The notes under the pieces are model-generated. The model saw only the letters and a list, made by a program, of their open reading frames with translations, was not told the origin of the DNA and did not search any database. A stretch of 64,000 nucleotides of DNA from contig JAKVBI010000022.1 of NCBI GenBank assembly GCA_022447545.1, positions 56,932 through 120,931 of the forward strand, read 5' to 3'. Source of the stretch: Myxococcota bacterium. GTDB taxonomy: Bacteria; Myxococcota_A; UBA9160; SMWR01. Below, one piece after another: positions 43,161 through 51,628 of the stretch (positions within the stretch are counted from its first letter, which is position 1; each line of letters begins with the position of its first letter). Made by a program: the position numbers and the translations under genes.

Positions 43161-44621
43161 ATGTCGCGCGGGGTGGTTCGACTGACACTGGCTGCGGCCT
43201 GGCTCTTGTCCGCAATGGCCTGCGACCCACCGGCCGCAGACCCTGAATCTACGTTCCGGAAGTCGGGGGGTGGGGATCGCACACGTGCTCCCGACATCGT
43301 GCTGGTCTCGATCGATAGTCTCCGCGCCGATCACCTCGGTTGCTACGGCTACGAGCCCGAGACGAGTCCAACGCTGGATGCCCTGGCAGAACTCGGTGCC
43401 CGTTTCGAAAACGCGATGAGCACGACCTCCTGGACGCTTCCCTCCCACGCCGCGTTGTTCACGGGGATGTTCGACACGACCCACGGCCTGGTGGACAACG
43501 GGCTGCGCCTCCATCCCGGGCACACCACGTTGGCCGAGACTTTACGAGGTGCCGGTTATCAGACCGCGGGGTTTTTCGGGGGGCCGTACCTGCATCCGAC
43601 CTTCGGACTCGGGCAGGGGTTCGACTTCTATCGCAGTTGTATGACGAGGATCGCATCGGACGTGTCCGGGGCCGATGTCCGGGATGCCGCGCGAGCGGAG
43701 GATGGAGGGGCCCATGCCGATGTGACCGGGCCCGAGACGGTGCGAGCCGTTTCGGAATGGCTGGACGGGGTCGATGAGCGCCCGTTCTTCTTGTTCGTTC
43801 ATCTCTGGGACGTCCACTACGATTACATTGCGCCCCCGGAGTACGTGCAGCGCTTCGACCCCGACTACGCGGGGGACCTCGATGGGCTCGACCTGATGGG
43901 CAATCCGCGAATTCACGCTGGGATGGCCAAGCGAGATCTCGAACACCTAATCGCACTCTACGATGCGGAGATCCGATTTACCGATGACGTGATGGCCCAG
44001 TTGCTGGCGGCACTGGAGCGTGCGGGTCGACTGGCATCGAGCATCGTGGTGGTGACGGCGGACCACGGTGAGGAGTTCTTCGAGCACGGGAGTCGGGGGC
44101 ATGCTCAGACGTTGTTCGACGAAGTGTTGCGCGTTCCGCTGCTGATCTCGTCACCCGGACGGATTCCGGCGGGTCAGGTGATCGAGGACCCTGTGCAGTT
44201 GGTGGACGTCATGCCGACCCTGTTGGGATTGGCGGGTGTTTCGATTCCGGCGGGTGTGCAGGGGCGAGATCTGACCCCCCTGCTCATGGGTGAGCCCCTG
44301 CCCACCGAGCCTGCGTTGGTGGAACTGCGCCTGGACGGGCGGAATGTTTCGGGTTTGCGGACGCGATCGGAAAAGCTGCTCACGGCAGGGGATCAGCGTG
44401 GCATGTGGTTCGATTTGAACTCGGACCCGCGGGAGCGACGGGCTCTTCGGATTCAGGGCCAGCGGGCGAATCGCGTGCGCGAGGGGCTGGACCAAAAGTT
44501 GGAGGAGGCGTTGGCGGCGCGGTCGGAGCTGGGACATCCGGGTGCCGAGGAGGTGGGGCTGATGGATGCGCTGCGCGAGCGCCTCGAGTCTTTGGGCTAT
44601 CTGGAGGGCCCCGGATCCTGA
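43161..44621 (+). CDS. alkaline-phosphatase-superfamily lipoprotein, Thr nucleophile
   Basis: 486 residues from ATG 43161 (ATG 43152 adds three). Signal MSRGVVRLTLAAAWLLSAMAC puts lipid on Cys21. DIVLVSIDSLRADHLGCYGY with metal Asp52; TSWTLPSHAALFTG with Thr92 at the nucleophile position and His in place of Arg; TADHGEEFFEHG intact. Catalytic region most like the protein at 9436. The tail ends LESLGYLEGPGS. Overlaps the convergent membrane gene by 25 bp. Phosphodiesterase or phosphotransferase activity on an envelope molecule is more likely than sulfatase activity. Confidence 0.8.
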   Translation: MSRGVVRLTLAAAWLLSAMACDPPAADPESTFRKSGGGDRTRAPDIVLVSIDSLRADHLGCYGYEPETSPTLDALAELGARFENAMSTTSWTLPSHAALFTGMFDTTHGLVDNGLRLHPGHTTLAETLRGAGYQTAGFFGGPYLHPTFGLGQGFDFYRSCMTRIASDVSGADVRDAARAEDGGAHADVTGPETVRAVSEWLDGVDERPFFLFVHLWDVHYDYIAPPEYVQRFDPDYAGDLDGLDLMGNPRIHAGMAKRDLEHLIALYDAEIRFTDDVMAQLLAALERAGRLASSIVVVTADHGEEFFEHGSRGHAQTLFDEVLRVPLLISSPGRIPAGQVIEDPVQLVDVMPTLLGLAGVSIPAGVQGRDLTPLLMGEPLPTEPALVELRLDGRNVSGLRTRSEKLLTAGDQRGMWFDLNSDPRERRALRIQGQRANRVREGLDQKLEEALAARSELGHPGAEEVGLMDALRERLESLGYLEGPGS

Positions 44622-46240
44622 GACCGTGCGGGACGTAGGGGCGGACGCACCCAGATCGTCAGGGGGCTCGTTCCATTGGGTCCTTCGGTCTGGATGCGTG
44701 TGAATGGCCGGAAGCCAGCCGCCTCTAGGTGCGCTGAACGCCTGGAGTGGGGCGGTTCGACGCTGGCGAGTCGCACGGTGTCCTGGCGGTCGAGTAGGGC
44801 CTCGAAGTTGGAGTCGTCAATGGAGCCCCATGCGGGATCCATCACCATCCGGAAGTAAAGTCCTCCCGCGTAGTCGACGGGTTCCGGCCAGCGGATGCCC
44901 AGCGGCTGTCCTGAGAAATCGTTGAGGGCCGGGACGGCTTCGAGCATGCCTTGGGGCGGGGCCCAGATGCGTTGGCGAGAAGGGCCGTAGGCGTGGGCGA
45001 TCGCGTGCTGGGTCTCCAGGGCCAGCAACCCGAGCACCGCTGCAAGGATGAGGCGTCGGGGTTCGGGATTCGGGACGATCTGTCTCAGTGCGGTCAGGGC
45101 CAGTGCCGCGTAGCAGGGAACCAGGGCCACGGTGTAGCGGCCCTCGGGAAAGGAAACGGTGAGGAACACCAGTCCGAAGCCCGCGAGCACCGCCAACGCG
45201 ATCCGGGCCGAAGATTCGTGCCTGCGTAGGCCGAGCCAGGCTCCGTAGGCGATCAGCGGGAGGAACCCGAGAAATCCCGCGTGGTAACTGCCGAGGGTCC
45301 AGAGAATGTCGCTGCGGGTGGGATCCCCGAGACCGTCGACGAGGAAGAGAAAGTGCTGGTCGACCCATTTGTGGAGTTTGTCGATGAGCGAGGTCTCGAA
45401 GAGTTGCGCCCAGGACACCGCAGCGCCGCGCGCTTGTTGGAAACGCCAAAGGCGCGCCACGTAGGTGGCGAGTGAGGTCTCGAAGACCATCCCGAGAACC
45501 GCCATCCCGGAAGCGGCTGAAAAGGTGGCGAGTCCCACGGCCGCGTAGATTCGTGGCGTGCGGAGGGTCTCGCGCAGTTGGCCGAGGGTTGCGTAGAGGA
45601 TCACGAGGCACGGTACGAGGGCGAGGATGGGGGGGTAGGGGTTGGCGATGAACACGGCGACACACCCTGCCGCTCCCACGAGATCGCGCGTTCGATGGGT
45701 TTCCGCGTAACGAATGGCGAAGCACAGGCTCCCCCAGAACAGCGCGTAGGCAAACAGGTAGAAGGAGGCCCCGGTTCGGGCCAGCAGGGCCAGAGATGGG
45801 TGGGCGAGAGAGATGCCGACGATCGCCAGACGGGTGGTCGTCGTGGCCGAGGTCCCGCGGGTGAGACAAACGCTCGCCAGCCAGGATCCCAGAAGGGCAA
45901 AGCACGCCCCAAGCGCCAAGAGCAGGTCCCCCACTGCGTGGGGGGGGATGGCGAAGCCGCGCTGGAGTGCACTTGCGAGCAGGGAGAAGGGGAGTCGGTG
46001 GGCCGCCCAGTCGGCTCGATAGCGATCCTGGTACTCGGCGGAATCCAGGAAGCTGGCCGCGAAGTGATCGCGAAAACTCAGATCATTGACGAAGATGCCC
46101 TGGGTCGCATCGTCGGGATCGAAGACTCGAGGGTAATCGACGGGATGGGGCAGCAGCAGGCTCGCGCAGGCGACGACGCTGATGACGAGCACGGTGCGTG
46201 TTGCGGAGGGCCAGAAAGTCTGGGGGGGGCGCTGGCGCAC
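44597..46240 (-). CDS. polytopic membrane protein, GT-C-like
   Basis: 547 residues from GTG 46240; GTG 46348 is an alternative that would add 36 basic residues and nearly touch the divergent ATG at 46350. About ten helices. An acid-rich outward loop RVFDPDDATQGIFVNDLSFRDHF precedes a region with VFIANPYPPILALVP. A beta-rich C-terminal part (residues about 450 onward) ends in TIWVRPPLRP. I cannot name a family. The layout (acidic first loop, many helices, periplasmic tail) matches the GT-C proteins around it. Confidence 0.7.
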   Translation of the reverse strand: MRQRPPQTFWPSATRTVLVISVVACASLLLPHPVDYPRVFDPDDATQGIFVNDLSFRDHFAASFLDSAEYQDRYRADWAAHRLPFSLLASALQRGFAIPPHAVGDLLLALGACFALLGSWLASVCLTRGTSATTTTRLAIVGISLAHPSLALLARTGASFYLFAYALFWGSLCFAIRYAETHRTRDLVGAAGCVAVFIANPYPPILALVPCLVILYATLGQLRETLRTPRIYAAVGLATFSAASGMAVLGMVFETSLATYVARLWRFQQARGAAVSWAQLFETSLIDKLHKWVDQHFLFLVDGLGDPTRSDILWTLGSYHAGFLGFLPLIAYGAWLGLRRHESSARIALAVLAGFGLVFLTVSFPEGRYTVALVPCYAALALTALRQIVPNPEPRRLILAAVLGLLALETQHAIAHAYGPSRQRIWAPPQGMLEAVPALNDFSGQPLGIRWPEPVDYAGGLYFRMVMDPAWGSIDDSNFEALLDRQDTVRLASVEPPHSRRSAHLEAAGFRPFTRIQTEGPNGTSPLTIWVRPPLRPARSQDPGPSR

Positions 46241-46335
46241 GGCTTCTACGAAGTGTGCGCGATGAGGTGGGCCGGCGCCACGTCCAAGCCGTCCGAGTTT
46301 CGACCCTCGCCTGGCCAGACCGGGGGGTGCGGAGA

Positions 46336-46341
46336 TAGCCT
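46336..46341 (+). promoter_or_regulatory. -10-like TAGCCT, eight nt before ATG 46350
   Basis: The context GATAGCCT resembles GATAGTCT before the gene at 31027. Confidence 0.3.
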
Positions 46342-46349
46342 GTGACACG

Positions 46350-48407
46350 ATGCAGGATTGGGGGAGCGTGGGGTGGATCCAACTGTGGGCCCTCTGGTGG
46401 TTCACGGCTTGGCTGGGTGCGAGCGGTTGGCTCGTGCGACACCACCTCGCACCGGCCTGGGGTCCGCTGGAACGGTTCGCACTGAGCTATGCGCTGGCAT
46501 CCTCGGCTCTCGTGACCACCACCCTCGTCTTTGCCCACACCGGAGGGTTGGGGTTCTACGGGGCGGGGTCATTGTCGGCTCTGGTGGCGAGTTTTGGATG
46601 GGGATGGGGAGTTCGCGGCCGTCGGACCGAAAGGGGAGGGAACGGGGCCCCGACTGCTCCGCCTCGAACGCCCTCCACCCTGGGTCTGCTCGTTTTGGGC
46701 AGTGTTCCCGTAAGCCTGATCGCCGGGACGAATTTTTCCGGGGACTGGAGCGCCCACTACTGGAATGTCCAGGCGATCCAGGACGGGTGGCTGCCGCTTC
46801 CCTACCCCACGGATCCCGCTCTACAGGTCCCCTATCACTACGCCATCGACCTATTGGCTGCCGTGTGGGGGAGTGTGCTGCCCGTGGACCGGGAATGGGT
46901 GTTCGATGGTCTGTCGCTGGCGGCCTGGAATGTGTCCGCCCTGCTGGGAGCGAGGCTGTTGATGGCGGTTCGCCCCATGGATCTTCCTCGGGCTGTTGGT
47001 TATGTGGTGGCATTCGGTCTGCTGGGGGGCGGAATGGGGTGGCTCTTCTATCCCCTGGTGGACCATCCCGCCGCCAAGGGGATTGAGGCGGCGGGCTTGA
47101 GTGCGTGGTTGTACGCGGCAGGAGGGTGGGGGCCCCCGATCCTGGTGGGTCGGGAGATCGTCAACTTCCCCACCGTCCATTATTTCTTCAACATGCCCTT
47201 CGCCGCGGGCTTGCCCATGGCTCTGGCGGCTTTGTGCCTCTACATCGATTGGTCGGAGGACCGGAGGAAGGTTCTGGTACTCGCGGTCGGTGCACTGCTC
47301 GCCGGACTGTCGTCCTCCCACCTTGCGCTATTCGCCCTGTTGATCGCGACGATGTCGTTGACAGGTCTCGCACACTCGGTCGGGGGTGGGCTGCGCACGC
47401 TCGACGGGTGGCGTCGCTCGCTTTTGCCTGGAACGGTCGTGATCGTCGGGGGAGCCTGCGCGTTGGCGCGTCTCCAGGGCGGGGTCTTTGGCGCACCCGA
47501 CGGCATCATCGGCGAGGGGCGCATCGCCTTGGGGGAGGGCTTGAAGATCCAGACAGCTGCTCTGCCCCTGTACCTGGCGGTGGGATTCGGGGTGCCGGGG
47601 CTGCTGGGCCTTGTGGCTGGGATTCGTTCCACCGCTCGCGGTTCTTTTGCCGGCATGCTGCTGTTCCTCTTGGCGCTGATCGGGGTGCTGGTGCCCCACC
47701 TGGTCTGGTACCGGGTGGCCCCCATCGACAACTTCAAGTTCCTGACGGTGAGCTCTCTGGCATTGGGCATCTTGTCCGGTGCTGCGGCCCAGGGGTTGTG
47801 GGATCGTCTCCCCCGGCCCATGGGGACGGCTGCGTTGGTTCTGCTGATTGCGGCCAGTGTGGCCACACCGTTGCTGCACGTAGCGGCTCGAATGGAAAGT
47901 GCCCCGGACTACACGTTGGCGATCCGGGGCGGGGGCCGCGGGGACTGGCCCCGTCTCCAGCCACTGTTTCGCGATCGCTGGCAGGCGGAGGCGGATGCAG
48001 CCCGGTGGCTGCGGCAACACATGGGCCGTACCGACCGCCTGCTGACGCTGCCCCAGGCCGATCGTGCGGCCTCCGTCACACTGGCCCTCAGCGGGCGCTT
48101 CAGCGCGAGGCCTCAGTACGACGGATACCCCGGGATTGCCTTGGAGCCGTCAAGGGTTGCCCGCGCTCGGGCCTGGCTTGGCCGCGTGGTCCTCATGGAT
48201 TCCGCGGCGTTGTGCCAGGGAGCTCCTTTGTGGATCTATGTGCGAGAGGCTCAGCTGCGCGAGCCGATGTTGCTGAGTCTCGGAAGGGCGGCGCGCAGCG
48301 GCCTCCTCGACCGGGTCTACCACCGTGAGGAAGTGGGCGGGCGCCACGTCATCTATCGAGCGTGTCCAACAGAATCCGGCTCGTCGTCTCCAGCGGCCTC
48401 CGGCTGA
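46350..48407 (+). CDS. large polytopic membrane protein, GT-C-like
   Basis: 685 residues from ATG 46350. About twelve helices; the main outward loop reads GTNFSGDWSAHYWNVQAIQDG and then VPYHYAIDLLAAVWG, an arrangement seen in uncharacterised GT-C-like proteins. IVNFPTVHYFFNMPFAAGLP and VWYRVAPIDNFKFLTVSSLALG are further conserved-looking blocks. The C-terminal domain carries WLRQHMGRTDRLLTLP and ARAWLGRVVLMDSAALCQ, probably periplasmic. Its last 55 bases overlap the convergent gene, the longest convergent overlap in the window. Confidence 0.75.
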   Translation: MQDWGSVGWIQLWALWWFTAWLGASGWLVRHHLAPAWGPLERFALSYALASSALVTTTLVFAHTGGLGFYGAGSLSALVASFGWGWGVRGRRTERGGNGAPTAPPRTPSTLGLLVLGSVPVSLIAGTNFSGDWSAHYWNVQAIQDGWLPLPYPTDPALQVPYHYAIDLLAAVWGSVLPVDREWVFDGLSLAAWNVSALLGARLLMAVRPMDLPRAVGYVVAFGLLGGGMGWLFYPLVDHPAAKGIEAAGLSAWLYAAGGWGPPILVGREIVNFPTVHYFFNMPFAAGLPMALAALCLYIDWSEDRRKVLVLAVGALLAGLSSSHLALFALLIATMSLTGLAHSVGGGLRTLDGWRRSLLPGTVVIVGGACALARLQGGVFGAPDGIIGEGRIALGEGLKIQTAALPLYLAVGFGVPGLLGLVAGIRSTARGSFAGMLLFLLALIGVLVPHLVWYRVAPIDNFKFLTVSSLALGILSGAAAQGLWDRLPRPMGTAALVLLIAASVATPLLHVAARMESAPDYTLAIRGGGRGDWPRLQPLFRDRWQAEADAARWLRQHMGRTDRLLTLPQADRAASVTLALSGRFSARPQYDGYPGIALEPSRVARARAWLGRVVLMDSAALCQGAPLWIYVREAQLREPMLLSLGRAARSGLLDRVYHREEVGGRHVIYRACPTESGSSSPAASG

Positions 48408-49819
48408 GACGCCTCGGGATCGGCGTTTTCTCCTCGTCGTCTGGGCAGACGGATCAACCGCATGGTGATGTCGTTTTCGCGCAGGCTGCGGCGTTGCTCC
48501 GCCCCGAAGCCCTCGTACTGATAAGGGAGGTATTGCAGGGGGTGTCGGGCGCTCAGAACAACCTCGTACTCGTCTGGAAGGTCTGCCGCTTCGGCGATGG
48601 GGTAGATGTGTTGGGCGTGAACGAATTCGTAGATGCCGGGGTGCTGCTTGCCGATGCGGATCGCGGCGCGTTCGAACTGCTCTGGGAACACCTGGTTCAA
48701 AGGGGTCCCGAAGTTGAACGCTGCCTGGAGGCTTGCCAAGAAGAGCAACGTGCCGAACAGAGCGGCGCCTCGGGGGGTGAGCTGTCTCAGGCGCAGTAGA
48801 CCGAAGCCGCCGAGGAGGCATAGGAACGGTACGAACTGGCGCGTGAGGCGGCCGTAGACGACGAACTTCTCCAGCAAGCTCGATGTCACCGCCAGGGCCA
48901 AGTACGACACGGCCACGGCAATCCCCCACTCCACCACGCGGCTGGGGGCGCGTCGCGCGTAGATCTCGCGGACCGCGTATGCGAGGGTTGCCAGCCATAG
49001 CAGCGCCAAAGCGTGCTCGGAATGCCAGAGATACTCGAACGGGATCTTCCAGCCCTCGTCGAAATCGCCCTGATCGATGGTGCCCGAGAATGCGAACAGG
49101 GCGTTCAGGAAGTCGGCGCCCGCCAGCGCCGAGGCCATGGCGAGGGCCCAGATGGGTGCCCCGAAGCCGAGCGCGCATGCGAGGGCAAAGCGGAACCTTT
49201 CGCGGTTGGATGCGTTGGGCTTGACGACGCAAAGCAGCAGAGCGACGGCGGCCAGGGTCCAGTAGCCGTTGTAGACCAGAAATGTGGCCGAGGCGGCGAG
49301 GCCCGCGGCAAAGGCCCGGAGGTCACCGATGCGCCCCGAGGCCAGGGCTACCGCCAACAGGCCCAGGCTCAGGGAGGCGTCGTAGGGGAGAAGGTGTCGC
49401 GAGTAGTAGAGGGCCGAGGTGGAAAGGGCGAGCAGAAAGGCGCTCGTCAATGCCTCCTGCCGGCTTGCTCCCGAGCGCAGAGCGATGATCCAGACCAGGC
49501 CGATGGAGATCACAGGGGCAACGCAGAACCACAAGGCAGGAACCAACAGGTCCCCATCGAGGCTGTGTTGGAGTGCTGCTGGCAAGATGCCGAGGAGCTT
49601 GAAACCAGCATGGGCCGGCGAGTAGGCGATCCAACGCAGGACTTCGCCGACCTCTCCCTCTCCCAGGAGTTTCACGAAATGCTGGGAGACCTCGTAGCGG
49701 CGCTCGTCGGGCCAGTAGTACACACCCCCGCGCAGTACGAGCACAACCCGGAGCAGAAGCGAAACGAGCAATACCACCCAGAGCCCCAGGGCGGACTGAT
49801 CCAGGGTCGGGCGCTTCAT
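48353..49819 (-). CDS. GT39-like polytopic membrane protein
   Basis: 488 residues from ATG 49819, overlapping the upstream stop as ATGA. First outward loop GGVYYWPDERRYEVSQHFVKLL with D-E, then LLGILPAALQHSLDG and SALYYSRHLLPYDASLSLG; the latter YSRHLLPYD block resembles the conserved second loop of GT39 proteins. Nine to ten helices and a short tail ending in a charged, low-complexity stretch (PRRRGENADPEASQPEAAGD). Coupled to the GT39-like gene upstream, so the pair may act in sequence or as a heteromer. Confidence 0.8.
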   Translation of the reverse strand: MKRPTLDQSALGLWVVLLVSLLLRVVLVLRGGVYYWPDERRYEVSQHFVKLLGEGEVGEVLRWIAYSPAHAGFKLLGILPAALQHSLDGDLLVPALWFCVAPVISIGLVWIIALRSGASRQEALTSAFLLALSTSALYYSRHLLPYDASLSLGLLAVALASGRIGDLRAFAAGLAASATFLVYNGYWTLAAVALLLCVVKPNASNRERFRFALACALGFGAPIWALAMASALAGADFLNALFAFSGTIDQGDFDEGWKIPFEYLWHSEHALALLWLATLAYAVREIYARRAPSRVVEWGIAVAVSYLALAVTSSLLEKFVVYGRLTRQFVPFLCLLGGFGLLRLRQLTPRGAALFGTLLFLASLQAAFNFGTPLNQVFPEQFERAAIRIGKQHPGIYEFVHAQHIYPIAEAADLPDEYEVVLSARHPLQYLPYQYEGFGAEQRRSLRENDITMRLIRLPRRRGENADPEASQPEAAGDDEPDSVGHAR

Positions 49820-51534
49820 CGTGTCGACACCTGCCCTGGCCTCGATTTTTCGGGAGGAGGGCCAACAACCGAGGTCTCGATCACGCGCTGAATGTCGATC
49901 TCGAGTTGGGCACCAGGCTGGGCGCGTAGCGGCATCACACCAGCATACGCGTAGGGAAGGGTGGACCACGGCCAGGGACTCACTGCGGAGAACTGCACGA
50001 GGGGTGGGCTCAGGCCCGAGGGCTCCGGAAAACGCTGCCGCGCGACGTGTCGAGCGCTCACCACCCAATCGCCGGGCTCGAGGATGGACCTTCCGGGGAT
50101 GATCTGAGTCATGCCGTGTCTCTTCGTGTAGAACTGGTAGCCCCAGTGTCCGGCCACCCAGATGGTTTCCCGCCTCGGATCTCCACCCAGGGAGTGCACG
50201 GCGTTGGCGATGGCCTGGACGGCCTGTTTTCGAGTCCAGGCGTCGGAGAAATCCGCGGCAGCGAACAATCCCGCGATGGCGATGTTCAGCCCCGCGACCC
50301 AAGCGGCAATCCGGGTGCGGCCAGGAGTCAGCACGGCCAGCGAGGCTCCGGTCAGCAGGGTCAGGCACACGATGAGTGGCAGGACACGCCGAACGGCCAG
50401 GAAGGGGGTCGCCCACACGAGTCCCGCGGATTCGATGGCAGCCCACAGGAGGAGGCCGTGCAGTGCGAGGCGGGCTCCGGGTCCGGGGTCCGAGCGCAGG
50501 GCTCGCACGGCGAGTCCAGCGATCAGGCCCGTGGTGAGGATTCCCGCCGGGAGATAGAGGAAGAGTTCGAGGTTTCGCGCTGTGAAGCGCGGGTCGAACA
50601 TCATGGTGGCGATGGGTCGCTCGGGAAGCAGGGCAATGGCGGCAAACAACAACAGGACAAGGCCTGCGCCAATCATCAGCCCACGTCGTCCGGCGCCGAG
50701 TCCCGCGGCGGCCAGCAGTCCCACGGCGGGCATCAACCCGCCGAGCAGGCTCAAGGTTCCGATTGCCAGCTCGCCCCAGTCGTGACGGCGGGCCGTGCCC
50801 TGGCCGTGGTGGAGGGCGATCAGGAAATGCGACTCGCCATAGCGCCAGGCCAGAAAGGTCTCCCAGCCGACGAACAGCACCGCCGCGGCCCCCAGAGCAA
50901 GGACCGCCAGGCGGAGCTGCCGAGTCAAACCGGCCCACCCCAGGATGGCGATGACTGCGAACACACTGGGGTATTTGGTCTGCAGGGCGATTCCGGCGAG
51001 CCCCCCCGCGCAAAGAGCCCATCCCCGGGACTTCTCCTCGCAAGCGCGCAGGAACAGGGCCAGGGCCCCAAGGCTCATGGACAGGGCTGGGACATCCAAC
51101 ATCAAATTGAAGAAGGGGAGAACGGCCGGCGATGCCACGCAGAGCCAGAGCAGCGGGGTCTCGAAGCCCGGTGCGAAACGCCGACCGAGGTCTCGTACCG
51201 CCCAGGCCAGGAGCAGGGCGATGGGAAAGAGCCAGAGTTTCCAGGCGATGGGGTTGTCGCCGAATAAGACGATTGCCGCGGCCCACCAATACGGGAGTCC
51301 GGGGGGCGCGAGTACGAAGAGCGCCGGCATCGGGGCGTCCCGCCAGAGCATCGGGAACCCATAGGGGTCGAAGGGGTGGGAGGCGACCTGTTGTGCGACC
51401 TGGAAGTAGGCGGCGTCATCGACGACCAGCGGTTTGAAGGCATTGGCCAGAGTCAGAACCATGGCCACACTCCAGACCGAGGGGTTCCGCCAGACGGTTC
51501 CGTGCTCCCGGGCGCGCTCCGATGTGCAGGTCAC
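49816..51534 (-). CDS. GT39-like polytopic membrane glycosyltransferase
   Basis: 572 residues from GTG 51534, with TACGCT seven nt upstream. First outward loop KPLVVDDAAYFQVAQQVASHP, then DPYGFPMLWRD and APPGLPYWWAA: the DD-AY and PG-P motifs are the standard GT39 pattern (acid pair and donor-lipid loop). SPAVLPFFNLMLDVPALSMSLG matches the second conserved loop. The periplasmic C-terminus has VAGHWGYQFYTKRHGM. Donor likely polyprenyl-phosphate-linked; acceptor unknown. Confidence 0.8.
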   Translation of the reverse strand: MTCTSERAREHGTVWRNPSVWSVAMVLTLANAFKPLVVDDAAYFQVAQQVASHPFDPYGFPMLWRDAPMPALFVLAPPGLPYWWAAAIVLFGDNPIAWKLWLFPIALLLAWAVRDLGRRFAPGFETPLLWLCVASPAVLPFFNLMLDVPALSMSLGALALFLRACEEKSRGWALCAGGLAGIALQTKYPSVFAVIAILGWAGLTRQLRLAVLALGAAAVLFVGWETFLAWRYGESHFLIALHHGQGTARRHDWGELAIGTLSLLGGLMPAVGLLAAAGLGAGRRGLMIGAGLVLLLFAAIALLPERPIATMMFDPRFTARNLELFLYLPAGILTTGLIAGLAVRALRSDPGPGARLALHGLLLWAAIESAGLVWATPFLAVRRVLPLIVCLTLLTGASLAVLTPGRTRIAAWVAGLNIAIAGLFAAADFSDAWTRKQAVQAIANAVHSLGGDPRRETIWVAGHWGYQFYTKRHGMTQIIPGRSILEPGDWVVSARHVARQRFPEPSGLSPPLVQFSAVSPWPWSTLPYAYAGVMPLRAQPGAQLEIDIQRVIETSVVGPPPEKSRPGQVSTR

Positions 51535-51541
51535 GCCCCCG

Positions 51542-51547
51542 AGCGTA
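51542..51547 (-). promoter_or_regulatory. -10-like TACGCT, seven nt before GTG 51534
   Basis: TAnnnT box at leaderless spacing for the coupled GT39-like pair. Confidence 0.35.
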
Positions 51548-51628
51548 TCGGGACCAGGCCCTGCCGGGCAATCGGGGGAGGGGATGGCGGTCGGGGTGTT
51601 GGAGCCCCGGGCCGTCGAGGGTCAAGGG

